The notes under the pieces were generated by a model. The model was given only the letters and a program-made list of their open reading frames with translations. It ran no database searches and was not told the origin of the DNA. The position numbers were made by a program, and so were the translations under genes. Shown one piece after another: positions 55,850 to 64,000 of a DNA stretch of 64,000 bases. This DNA is from Anastrepha obliqua (lineage: Eukaryota; Arthropoda; Insecta; Diptera; Tephritidae), in the NCBI RefSeq assembly GCF_027943255.1, contig NC_072892.1, forward strand, positions 117,011,792 to 117,075,791. Direction: 5' to 3'. Numbering within the stretch: position 1 is the first letter of the stretch; the number at the start of each line of letters is the position of its first letter.

Positions 55850-55888
55850 CACATAGGGGTATTTGAACAATCTAAGGGGCCAAAAGTA
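55850..55888 (+). promoter_or_regulatory. Left Transib end with RSS-like layout
   Basis: Heptamer-like CACATAG (55850-55856), a spacer of exactly 23 bp, then CCAAAAGTA (55880-55888). RAG recombination signals use CACAGTG, 12 or 23 bp, then ACAAAAACC. The likeness is inferred from the sequence layout. Confidence 0.6.
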
Positions 55889-56044
55889 TTTTTTGGGTTT
55901 AACGTGTGGTAATGGATGTTTCTGAATAAAACCAACTAAAATAATGAACTTAAAACATTTATTGAATGAAATATAATATGAGAATGAAGAAAGATTTACA
56001 AGATCAAACATAAAAAAATATAAACAATTAAAAAAAGCATCTAA

Positions 56045-58308
56045 TCAAATGGTATTATCTAGATTTTCTTCATCGCAACGTGAAGAAAATTCTAGGTTTG
56101 GATCGGCAGGCATGAGCATTTCCAATGTTTCTGGCAGAAATGATTGGGATTTTCTTCTTTTTATTTGCCTCCTAGAGCTCATTAAGGGGTCCGAGCTTAA
56201 AAGGAGGCGGTTAAAAATATCCCTGTTGCAATTTTCTCTAGTAAATTTTCGGGCAAAATCTAGCCGGTAAGAGCGGAAATGCTTATTTCGGGCTTCTGCA
56301 GCCTCTTCAGAGAGCTGGCCAATTGGTAACAAAGCACTTTTTATTATAACAGCTCCATGAATAAGTATTTTGTGCATTGTGGGTGTCATGGGATGCCACG
56401 GATAAAGATCCACATATAATCGAGCAGTTTCTGTTGCATAAATATCATATTTTTCAGGATTAATTTTATGACCACTAGAAATTGTTTCTAGAATAACTTT
56501 CAGTCTATATATTAATTCGTAGCTGATGCCTGTTATATCGGATGCTAATTGAGGATTGTCGAAAAATCTTCGGCTTGTGTTACCGTCATTGGTATTACCG
56601 AAATTCGCCTTTGGCATATCTATTAACAATCCCGTTTCTTGGCGAAACCTGTCCTGGATCTCTTGTTTTCTCTCTTTCTCGAGTCTTTTTTCAGTTTCTC
56701 TTTTTCTTGCTCTATATTTTTCTATATTTTATAAGCCAAAGGGAGAATGCTCTCAAATATTCTTATCCTGGCATGTAATACCGAAAGGCCGAATTGAATA
56801 GCCTCGAAATTAACATCTATTGTTTTATCCAAATTGTTGAAATCCTTTGAGGTTGTGCCGCAAATGTAGCAACGACTTGTTGATGTGGTTCCTGTGGCAG
56901 CATTACAGACCTTTCCGTCAACCATTGTCATTATAAATTCGTGTTTCCGACAAAATCGAGGAGAAGATGGTGTTGGATTTTCCCATATAGTCTTTTCCAT
57001 GTTTTGGCCGCATACTAATTTTACAGGAACAAAGTAGCTTTGAAAAATGTTCGTATCTGAATCCGTATCATTTTCAATCTTTTGTTTGAACTGGGTCTGT
57101 TGGGACCCGTCGCAACCCCATTTACAAATTAATTTAAGCGTCTCACATTCTTGGACCTTCAATGTTGTTAGTACCTCTTCCAGGTAGTCCGATAATCGTC
57201 TAACGATAAGGTCGACCAAAGGTTGCAATTCGGCTTCCGCACCCGTACTATTTACAGTGCAAGATTCTGGTGGCGGATAACACTTCTTTTTTTCTTTTTG
57301 TAAAAGACTATAACAAGGAAAGAATTTCTTATTTGTTCTTCATATTGTCTCGTATTGGTCTCGTGTTAGATCTGCATCGATGAACATTTGCATTGCTTCC
57401 TGGACAGATAAGGGGCAAATTTTATCTTTTGATGACTTTGTTCGATAATAGGCCTTTTTATATTTGGTTTCGCGAGTTGGCGAAGTAATGATTTCTTTTA
57501 GCACATTCGAAGCATCTCGTTTTCCTGACTTTCTTAATTCTACTTGCGCAGCATGCACGATAAGGTTTTGATCAAAATTAGAGCGCATTTCCTCAGTTTT
57601 TCTTCTTTTACTTCTTTCGCTCAGATCTGCAAAAGATTTACTCGGTCGTCCTGTTCGATTTGAAGGACTGTCAGCAACAACGGGAATGGCGAAGGTTCCG
57701 TTCAGCGAAGATTCATTACTTTTTAGGAATACCGCTTCTTTATAATGAGCTTTAGTCCATCGATTTTTAAATTCTGATTTGAAATGTGCAAAATTGCTTT
57801 TCAACGTCTCAATTTGATTGTCAGAGAATCCTTTAATAGACATAAACTGATCTTTCAGGAAATTTAGCCTTGCCTCTATGTTGGGTAAATTTTCATTGTT
57901 CATGAGGTCAAACAAGTACTTTCTAGTCACAATCCTCATTCGCGATGTTCCCATTGAACCTAACACAAATAAATATTTCGCTTAATCCCTTGTAATGGAA
58001 AATACCTTTTTCATAAAATTTTACCAACAACATTCAAAGTACTAAAATACCGTTTATCCGGACTTATCCGGATCAAATTCTTTGATGGATTGTCAAAACA
58101 AGGTACATACTAAACAATTACAATCGAATCTTAACCGGATCTATCTCGATAGTATTACTTATTGACTAACAAATATTATTTAAAGAAAAAAAAAAAATAG
58201 TTTGAGAAGGTGTGTACTTATAGGGTTGAAAAGTTAACTTTAATACTGGAAAATTATAAAGATTCTAATTTATTTCATTCATTACTAACCTGATGCTTCA
58301 GAATCCAT
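56045..58308 (-). pseudogene. Transib/RAG1-like transposase gene with one stop and one frameshift
   Basis: A DDE transposase related to the RAG1 core. The start ATG is at 58306-58308 (MDSEASG). A 330-bp intron (57960-58289, GTTAGT...TTAG) joins in phase to SMGTSRMRIVTRKYLFDLMN. Reading 57959 to 56045 gives about 640 residues. D1 is probably in KWGCDGSQQTQFKQ (codon 57109-57111), D2 in MTMVDGKVCNAATG (56917-56919), a CxxC pair is in SRCYICGTTSKDF, and the acidic third residue is in QLSEEAAEARNKHFR (56294-56296). MTPTMHKILIHGAV and RLLLSSDP are typical of the Transib C-terminus. The in-frame TGA at 57340-57342 reads through into continuous coding sequence, and a frameshift lies between about 56720 and 56660. 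The three acidic residues remain. Confidence 0.85.
57960..58289 (-). other. Intron of the Transib-like gene
   Basis: Donor G|GTTAGTAATG after MDSEASG and acceptor TTTGTGTTAG before GTTCAATGGG. The joined codon is GGT and the frame is kept. AT-rich with a poly-T/A run, no coding content. Confidence 0.75.
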
Positions 58309-58504
58309 AACTCTTTACTCCGCTGTTGAACACAAAAACATAAAATTTCACTTTTAAAGTTTGGGTTTTGCAAGAGTGCCGAGAACAGATAACGTACACG
58401 AGGTGATACGCGAGGGTGCGCGGGAGGGGCTGGCTTTTGTTCTCAGAAGGGTCAGGTACCTCAGGAAGCCATTTTTGTAAATGTATTTATTGTTTTGTTA
58501 AATG

Positions 58505-58543
58505 GACTTTTGGCCCCGTAGATCTTTCAAATACCTGTATGTG
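58505..58543 (-). promoter_or_regulatory. Right Transib end with RSS-like layout
   Basis: On the minus strand CACATAC (58543-58537), a 23-bp spacer, then CCAAAAGTC (58513-58505). It mirrors the left end. Confidence 0.6.
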
Positions 58544-58606
58544 CGTCGTCGAACCAAAAAACGATTCGACGTCAATTCGGATTATAGTCTTGTAGAAGGT
58601 TTACAA

Positions 58607-58985
58607 ACGTATCGTATTTAACAAGTTGAGAGTTTAAAATGATAATAGAACAAAAACATTGTTGGACTGAATTTTTTTCTTGTCATAATCTGGTAGATAA
58701 TTTCATGGCATTTATTTTTTGAATATGATATCCGGCATACTATATAACTGCAGTGGGCAGGAGTAACATAGTCCATACAATTAGTACGATTTTTGGCTAC
58801 TTTTTCCATTAGCTGCATAAAGATTATCGATATTGATTACTATGGTTTGACAGCTGAGAATAGTAAACTGTGTTCAGATTTATGTTCAGTAGCAAGTCAT
58901 CATGAAACGTTTAACGGCAGAACAACAGTTCCAAATTGTGGAAATTTGCTTTGAAAAAAACGTAAATTTGTTCTCGAAGTTCATA
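58607..58985 (+). pseudogene. Mariner-like remnant, N-terminus
   Basis: MKRLTAEQQFQIVEICFEKN at 58902 resembles the N-terminal helix of mariner-like transposases and the 26022 remnant (MNRLIPKQRFQIAEIY). The 5' flank TATCGATATTGATTACTATG also matches 25926. The frame degenerates after about 20 residues. Confidence 0.55.
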
Positions 58986-59415
58986 AAACGAAGTGTTGAA
59001 GACGATGCCGTAATGTCGGTTATCGATGTACGACTACATGGAATATTTGACGTAAGTATCTTGTCTTACTTGGCCATAAAATATAGCTCGTGCTATGTTT
59101 TTTGATATGTTTGCTGATGTTTTTTCGATGAGATTTATCGATATATTCCGGTGTATAGTATAAAATAACCGATTTTTTTGTTGCACCGATTGTAATCGTT
59201 TTACTTAAGTTAAAATCTTCAGGTGGCAGAAAAATGAAATATACAGTAGTTTTTGTTTTGATGCGCCTTTTTTTTATGCGGTTTTTAAATAGTGCGGTTT
59301 TTAAAAAATTAAAAATGCATGTCGACCTATCGGGAATTGTACATATAAACAAGATTCTAAACCAGCTAAGCAAAAAGTCATCACACATTATATCAAAAAT
59401 GCTAACCTTACAAGT

Positions 59416-59574
59416 ATGGAACCGCCTGCATCACCATCCAGATCAGACGTGTACATTTCCTCAAGTGACGGAAGTGATTTTACGCCAAGTCCTAAACGAA
59501 TGCGCAACATGCGGGTATTGTCTGATTCTATTTCTGACGATATAAATTTATTTTTCGATTCTGACGTTTCTTAA
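59416..59574 (+). CDS. Small open frame of unknown meaning
   Basis: ATG-initiated, 52 residues: MEPPASPSRSDVYISSSDGS, then SPKRMRN and SISDDINLFFDSDVS, serine- and aspartate-rich, with AATAAA overlapping just after the stop (TTAAATAAAA). The composition is unlike the random AT-rich frames around it. No family was recognised. It could be the N- or C-terminal end of a TE-encoded protein or chance. Function unknown. Confidence 0.25.
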   Translation: MEPPASPSRSDVYISSSDGSDFTPSPKRMRNMRVLSDSISDDINLFFDSDVS

Positions 59575-59689
59575 ATAAAAAATTATACAAAAATACAATA
59601 TTTTGTTTATGCGATTTTATTTAATTATTTCAGATTCATGCGGTCTATGGAACGTACCTATAGTTATAATATATTATATATATATTTAC

Positions 59690-60170
59690 TTGCTCCGTTG
59701 ATGCCAATGCATTCAGTTCTCTGAACTCGTCCCAGTTTAGTGATATTATAGTCCTTCCGACGAGCTTCCAACCAAACCAAGGATCCAAACGTTAAAACCA
59801 CTGCGTTGTACGTCCATAGCACGAACTGTGGCTTGAGCCCCCATTTTTTGCTGAACATAGATTTGCAGGAGTAGAAGGCTATATTGGCCTTCTTTATCCG
59901 ATTTTCAATGTGTAGCTCCTAATGGAGTTTGGAGTCAAGTATCACTCTAACATAATATATATATTTTTTGATGAGAGCGGGACAACGTGGTTGTTTAATT
60001 TGGGAAGTCGAAAGGGTGGAGGATTAAATTTTCTGGTCTATAGCACCAGCTCAGTTTTGTCAGAGTTGACTCGGAGGCTGCAAGTGACAGCCCAGCGATT
60101 GAGTACAGTCAGTGTTGACCTTTCCAAAATCTCAACGATGACTGAGGGAAACAACATCAAAAATGCAAAT
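59690..60170 (-). pseudogene. Non-LTR reverse transcriptase C-terminal fragment
   Basis: Minus strand: SIAGLSLAASESTLTKLSWC, LILHPFDFPN, then VRVILDSKLH*ELHIENRIK and KANIAFYSCKSMFSKKWGLK. The VILDSKL and (K)WGLKP motifs follow the RT domain in R1/jockey-type elements. PQFVLWTYNAVVLTFGSLVW and GRVQRTECIGI come after. Truncated; it ends close to the Ig2 exon. Confidence 0.7.
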
Positions 60171-60174
60171 TTTG

Positions 60175-60552
60175 GTTAACACAATTTTCTAATAACAAAC
60201 GAAACGAAATGTATTTTGATAATCGGTGTAACGATATTCGATAACATTCATATTATTGATATAAAATGCAAAAATGATTTTTTATTCCTTTATTGATAAA
60301 ATTAACATTAATGTGCAGGCCTGCCCCGGACTAGTCATGGTTCTATACTCGTATTCACTAGAAAATAACCATTTCGTTACTAGTGGATTTTCACTCAGTG
60401 CTACCACATTGACATAGCTATTCATTCATACACATACATATGTATATGTGCATATGCACAATTATATCGCCATTCACAATTCACATTCCCAATATCATTC
60501 CAATTCAGTGTCATTCTCACATTTGTTATTTTTCTTACTTTTTTCCATGCAG
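60175..60552. other. Intron end before the Ig2 exon
   Basis: AT-rich; includes TATGTATATGTGCATATG near 60438-60455. It ends in the TTCTTACTTTTTTCCATGCAG acceptor. Confidence 0.5.
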
Positions 60553-60714
60553 TTGTGCGCCGGCAGTTTCATGTGCACGTGGAAAACACTGAAGTCTATT
60601 TGGGAAATTCAGCGTTGATTAAGTGCGCCATTCCGGACTATGTGCGGCCATATGTTAAGGTGACCAGCTGGCATCGCGGCGAGGAGATATTGCTACCTGA
60701 TTTATCTGATGTTG
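60553..60714 (+). CDS. Dscam-family receptor exon: first half of Ig2
   Basis: A 162-bp exon with acceptor TTTCCATGCAG ending at 60552 and donor G|GTGAGT at 60714/60715. With the base left over from 39421-39563 it reads VVRRQFHVHVENTEVYLGNSALIKC..., which is the start of the second Ig domain. The first Ig2 cysteine is in ALIKC, the tryptophan is in TSWHRGEE, and the exon ends with LLPDLSDV. VVRRQFHVHV at this position resembles the Dscam linker between Ig1 and Ig2. In Dscam1 the matching region belongs to the exon 4 cluster of alternatives; here only one version is visible. The next exon lies beyond the window. Confidence 0.92.
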
Positions 60715-61249
60715 GTGAGTACCAGGCGACACATGCGCGCCCAAATCCATGTGTGTACATACTGACATACCTACGTGTGTATATGTATATGCAAATTCAT
60801 TTTTACTTGCTCGGATGTTTTCTTGTTTTTTATTTGGCATTTTTAACATTTTTTTTGTGTTCCTTTCTTCGACCCGTCAGCTTTCATTTTGCTTACCGCT
60901 GCAGTTTTTGGCGGAATTTTTAAGTTTTCGTTTTGTTGCCTGTCGCGCATAGTTTACTTTTGATGTAATGGTTGACACAGTTATACTTGCAACTATCAGT
61001 GGTGCGTGTGCGTGTGTACTTGTGCTTGCCCTGAATGTGGGATAACCGACTCTGCAAGTTTGCCAGGTGAATTATTTGTTGAAATATTTGTTCCATACAT
61101 TCGTCAGTGAGTCAGTCAGGTGATGGCATTGTCGGTTTATTGAACCCTCAAATATTTGCGATGTAACAAGTGGTGTGAGGCGAGGCGTCCAATAACTTTT
61201 TATACACACTGTTTACTTCTGCTGACAACGGCGTATGTAAAACTTAACA
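60715..61249. other. Start of the intron after the Ig2 exon
   Basis: No recognised coding element. TGTGTGCG-type tracts near 61000-61020. Confidence 0.5.
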
Positions 61250-61349
61250 TGCCTTGATTTATTATTATTAATTCTATATATGAAATTCAACCTGAAAGGC
61301 TTGCCTTGATTTATTATTATTAATTCTATATATGAAATTCAACCTGAAA
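61250..61349 (+). repeat. 52-bp direct tandem duplication
   Basis: A unit starting TGCCTTGATTTATTATTATT and containing ATATATGAAATTCAACCTGA occurs at 61250-61301 and 61302-61349. The copies are identical over the shared length, pointing to a recent event. Confidence 0.9.
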
Positions 61350-61840
61350 ATACGCATAGAAGAGTCTCAATAGGAACGAAGTCGTACTTTTTTAACGAAC
61401 GCAGGTTTTTGTTTTTCAAATAAATCAAACAAATAAGGCGATACCCAGATAATGTGCGAAAATTCGAACTTCTGCTTTCTGTTGCTATATATTTTTACAT
61501 TTTCTGCTGTTTATATATCTCCATATCTCCTAAGGGATTACTCCGTTGATTGCCATGAAATCGCGCTGACAACCTCATTTTATTACACGCGAACATTTAA
61601 CAGCCGCTATCATTAAAAATAAACAAATGAAAATAAAAATAGTCAAAACAGGAAAGTTTAAAATAAGAACAAATTCCGTTATTGGAAATGAAAGCTGCCT
61701 TTATTTAGGCACTCCTCTATGAAAGCAAAGAATTGTGATAATAAAATAAAAAGTTCACCACATTTAAAGAAAAGTTTAATTGTTGGGTATATTTTTAAAA
61801 TTTTTGCTGAATTTCAATTTGAACACAGTTTTTAAATTTG
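61350..61840. other. Intronic sequence
   Basis: No recognised motif. Confidence 0.45.
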
Positions 61841-62390
61841 GACCGGAGGACGCGGTCGGCCTAAGAATACTTAGAGAAGGTCGATGTTGCACGCACTAGC
61901 AGATGCCGACATCACATGGAACTGCGCAAAAACAACAGTCACAACCGTGTACGTTGAAGAGTTTTGTTGAGATCCTATGCTCTCCAGCGGAGTGAACAAT
62001 AAAAAAAATGTCAGATTGCAATTCAACTGAAACGCCAGCATTCGATATGGCGAAGTAAATTATAAATTTATCAGCATAAAGGAGAAAATTCCAAAAGTGA
62101 AAACATGAACTTGCATCATTAATAAAAATTGCAAAGAGAAGAACACCAGACGATACCTGAAAAGGTCGGCAAACTGTTTTTCCCAGTGCAAATGAGCAGG
62201 TATTACCAAATAAATATGATGCTACCCAAGTGAGGAAGGTGGAATGGATTCCAAAATATGCTATGAAAAACCCTATAAAATCCTTCGAAAACTCAGTGTA
62301 GATGGGATCTACTTGATAGCCTTAGAGCTATCGATACAATCTTCGTTAAAAATAGCAAGGTTTGAATCAGGCTTATGAGCCCAATACGGT
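61841..62390 (-). pseudogene. Non-LTR RT fragment, palm region
   Basis: Minus strand: LLFAIFINDASSCFHFWNFL, then LYADKFIIYFAI (a YADD-type site changed to YADK) near 62120-62050. Upstream, DSNLAIFNEDCIDSSKAIK near 62360-62310 fits the earlier RT motif A region. It probably continues the same element seen at 63225-63540, separated by 62391-63224. Confidence 0.6.
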
Positions 62391-63224
62391 GGAGGTAGTC
62401 AAATTTTCATTTTTTTCTTTACATTTTCTTAAAGTATAATATCTTAAAAATATTGTGTTAAAATTTGAAATGAATTCGGTAAATACTTTTCGAGATATTC
62501 ACCAATTAACAAAGGGCGCTCGGGCGCTCCGGAGCGTGCGTTTGCTAAAAAAATGGATGCTGCACGTCTGAAAGTGGCAGATAAGCGCGCTAACCATAGC
62601 ACTCGAGAAGGTTGAACGCTACGTAGGTAACAGCAAATCGATATTTTGGAAGCTGCTATGACTGCTGAAAAACTATTATACGCCCCAGGAATAGATGATA
62701 CAGTGTAAGTAGATAATTAAATAATTCGTATAATGCGTTTTTCTCAAAACTATGTTTTTTGAACTGGTGATCACTGTAACTTAAGAACGGCTTGGTAGAT
62801 TTCAATTAAATTTTTACTGCTTTTGAAAAACATAAAAAACTCGTGCCTGATCGAAGAATTAATTGCCAGTTTTTTTCTCGAAAATCTGAAAGGCGGCCAT
62901 ATTGTTAATTTTTGAAAAAAGCTTCGATCAGGCACAAGGTTATCTATTAATAAAACTAATTTCTCTTGTCCGATTGATTTTAGATGAATCTCCAAGGACT
63001 TGTGATGACCACCCCAAGGGACTTTTGGAGAAGCGGGCTCCACACAAACAGCGATAACTTTTTTATTTTATTTTTATATATTTTTTTTTAATTTATATTT
63101 TTTTTGTTGAAATTTTGCTAAAGTTTAGTCGAAAAATGATGTATTAATGCTAAGTTTTTATTTTTGTAAAATAAAGCAATTGACTAGCAAAAAAAGATAT
63201 TAAAAATCACCTTTTTTTCGGGCC
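62391..63224. other. Interrupting sequence between two LINE pieces
   Basis: AT-rich, no protein recognised. It includes GGGCGCTCGGGCGCTCC near 62515 and an ATTTT-rich end. It might be another element inserted into the LINE; its ends are not clear. Confidence 0.4.
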
Positions 63225-63540
63225 AGCTTTTTCTTAACAATAGTCCCAAATAATTTCGAAATTGTTGTCAACTTTGTAATAGGTCTATAGTTTGTGACAT
63301 CATTCGTTTTACCTGTTTTAAAAAGGTTGGAGTTATGGGAACTATTTTCCGATTCTGAAGAAATAATCCAGCAGATAGCGATTTATTAAATATTAGCATT
63401 AATGCCTTTGTAAGCGAGAAGCAGTTTTTGAGGAAAACAGGTGAAAGACCATCAGCATCGGCTATGCATAGAGGGAGATAGTTGCAATCGCTTTTTGAAC
63501 ATCACCTTCTGTCACGGCTATCTTTTGTTGAAGCTATGAA
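63225..63540 (-). pseudogene. Non-LTR RT fragment, fingers region
   Basis: Minus strand near 63330-63230: KTNDVTNYRPITKLTTISKL, then FGTIVKKKLA. The NYRPI block is the conserved RT 'fingers' motif of I/jockey-type LINEs. Degraded text precedes it to 63540. Confidence 0.65.
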
Positions 63541-63549
63541 AAGCACCAT

Positions 63550-63697
63550 ATCCACCTGCAGGTGAGTAGAGGCAATCCGCAAGGAGGTGTTCTCTCACCA
63601 TTTCTCTGGGTTGTTGTTGTAAATGACTTGCTGGAGGAGCTGGTGAAAGGGGGCTGCAGGGTAATTGCCTACGCGGATGACGTGGTACTCATTCAAC
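63550..63697 (+). pseudogene. Non-LTR RT fragment with QGGVLSP and YADD
   Basis: The + strand reads SRGNPQGGVLSPFLWVVVVN, then DLLEELVKGGCRVIAYADDV and VLI. NPQGGVLSP is RT motif B and YADD is the catalytic motif C. It ends abruptly where a minus-strand mariner begins. Intact over about 45 residues. Confidence 0.8.
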
Positions 63698-64000
63698 AAT
63701 TCCTGAGCGATGCACATGATACGTTTTTTTGGACAAAATTCATTAATTGTCGAACGAACTTCGTTACCACACGCTCATGCCCGAAATTCCCCAGAAAGAT
63801 TGCATGGTATGAGCCAACCGATATGCCAACTTCCTCAGCAACTTCTCTAATTGGGATTCGACGATTCTGCATAACAATTTTCTTCACTTTCTCAACATTT
63901 TCATCGGTTGTTGATGTGCACTTAATTCCATTTTTTACACACAATTTGATGTAACTTCTTTCATCCATTTTTTTCGATAGCAGAAAACCGCCGAACACGC
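63698..64000 (-). pseudogene. Mariner transposase fragment with internal deletion
   Basis: Minus strand: MDERSYIKLCVKNGIKCTST, then directly TDENVEKVKKIVMQNRRIPI, REVAEEVGISVGSYHAIFLG and KFVRQLMNFVQKNVSCASLR. About 50 residues (the SETLEMLTVAYGE...GRPST stretch) are missing between KCTS and TTDEN. It is the same family as 4796 and 54601. It runs off the right window edge and interrupts the RT at 63550-63697. Confidence 0.8.

Larger units (their letters stand above)
55850..58543 (-). mobile_element. Transib/RAG1-type transposon with 5-bp CGTCG target duplication
   Basis: Terminal repeats of about 40 bp: CACATAGGGGTATTTGAACA at the left end and, reverse complemented, CACATACAGGTATTTGAAAG at the right end. 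Both run on to C(T/A)A(A/C)GGGGCCAAAAGT. The perfect 5-bp repeat CGTCG flanks it (55845-55849 and 58544-58548). A 5-bp GC-rich duplication, with CGNCG preference for some members, is known for Transib. The interior holds one intron-containing transposase gene on the minus strand. Total 2694 bp. Confidence 0.9.
39564..60552 (+). other. Large intron of the Dscam-family gene (21.0 kb)
   Basis: Bounded by GTGAGT at 39564 and CATGCAG ending at 60552. It contains the Transib-like element, two mellifera-type mariner copies, a rosa-like element, SINEs and LINE pieces. No further host exon was recognised. Confidence 0.85.

Noticed and set aside
56049..56270. A + strand frame of 73 codons
   Set aside because: Antisense shadow of the Transib transposase.

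Overview
The window is eukaryotic, AT-rich, fly-type genomic DNA. The host gene, the mariner, Tc1 and non-LTR families and the very large introns suggest an acalyptrate dipteran, possibly a tephritid fruit fly (inference). Almost all of it lies inside one host gene on the + strand, a Dscam-family cell adhesion receptor. Three coding exons are visible: 6535-6784 (signal-peptide-like stretch and first half of Ig1), 39421-39563 (second half of Ig1) and 60553-60714 (start of Ig2). All have canonical splice sites and compatible phases. The introns between them are 32,636 and 20,989 bp. The start codon, promoter and later exons lie outside the window.

The introns are a graveyard of nested transposable elements. 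DNA elements include mariner-like copies (1-905, 4796-5529, 26352-27415, 32114-34025, 43385-43825, 47162-48416, 49985-50945, 54601-55790, 63698-end), a rosa-like Tc1 element (43826-45042), several internally deleted Tc1/mariner derivatives with recognisable terminal inverted repeats (11702-12247, 15729-16077, 16867-17407, 32217-32924, 46690-48763), four TTAA-flanked MITE-like elements, and one nearly complete Transib/RAG1-type transposon (55850-58543). The Transib copy has a 5-bp CGTCG target duplication, an intron, and ends laid out like recombination signals. Non-LTR fragments on both strands carry reverse transcriptase and RNase H motifs (near 3 kb, 8.7-11.7 kb, 21.7-23.6 kb, 29.2-30.5 kb, 35.8 kb, 51.4 kb, 59.7 kb and 61.8-63.7 kb). 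One LTR-element integrase tail lies at 42.9 kb.

The most interesting system is a probable SINE/LINE pair. About ten copies of a tRNA-derived SINE, with A- and B-box-like sequences, end in the same module as a LINE present in four copies. The module is CTCGGCCAAA, a spacer of exactly 17 nt that can form a small hairpin, then CGCGCCAATT and a simple-repeat tail. One SINE copy has a perfect 14-bp target-site duplication, and two are miniature copies lacking the B box and body. Other points of interest are an inverted chimeric mariner, a 127-bp near-perfect hairpin, and an AT-rich satellite-like block with a 264-bp higher-order period.

No intact mobile-element gene was found. No rRNA, genuine tRNA or CRISPR array was seen. 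Subfamily names are from motif recognition only; no database search was possible.
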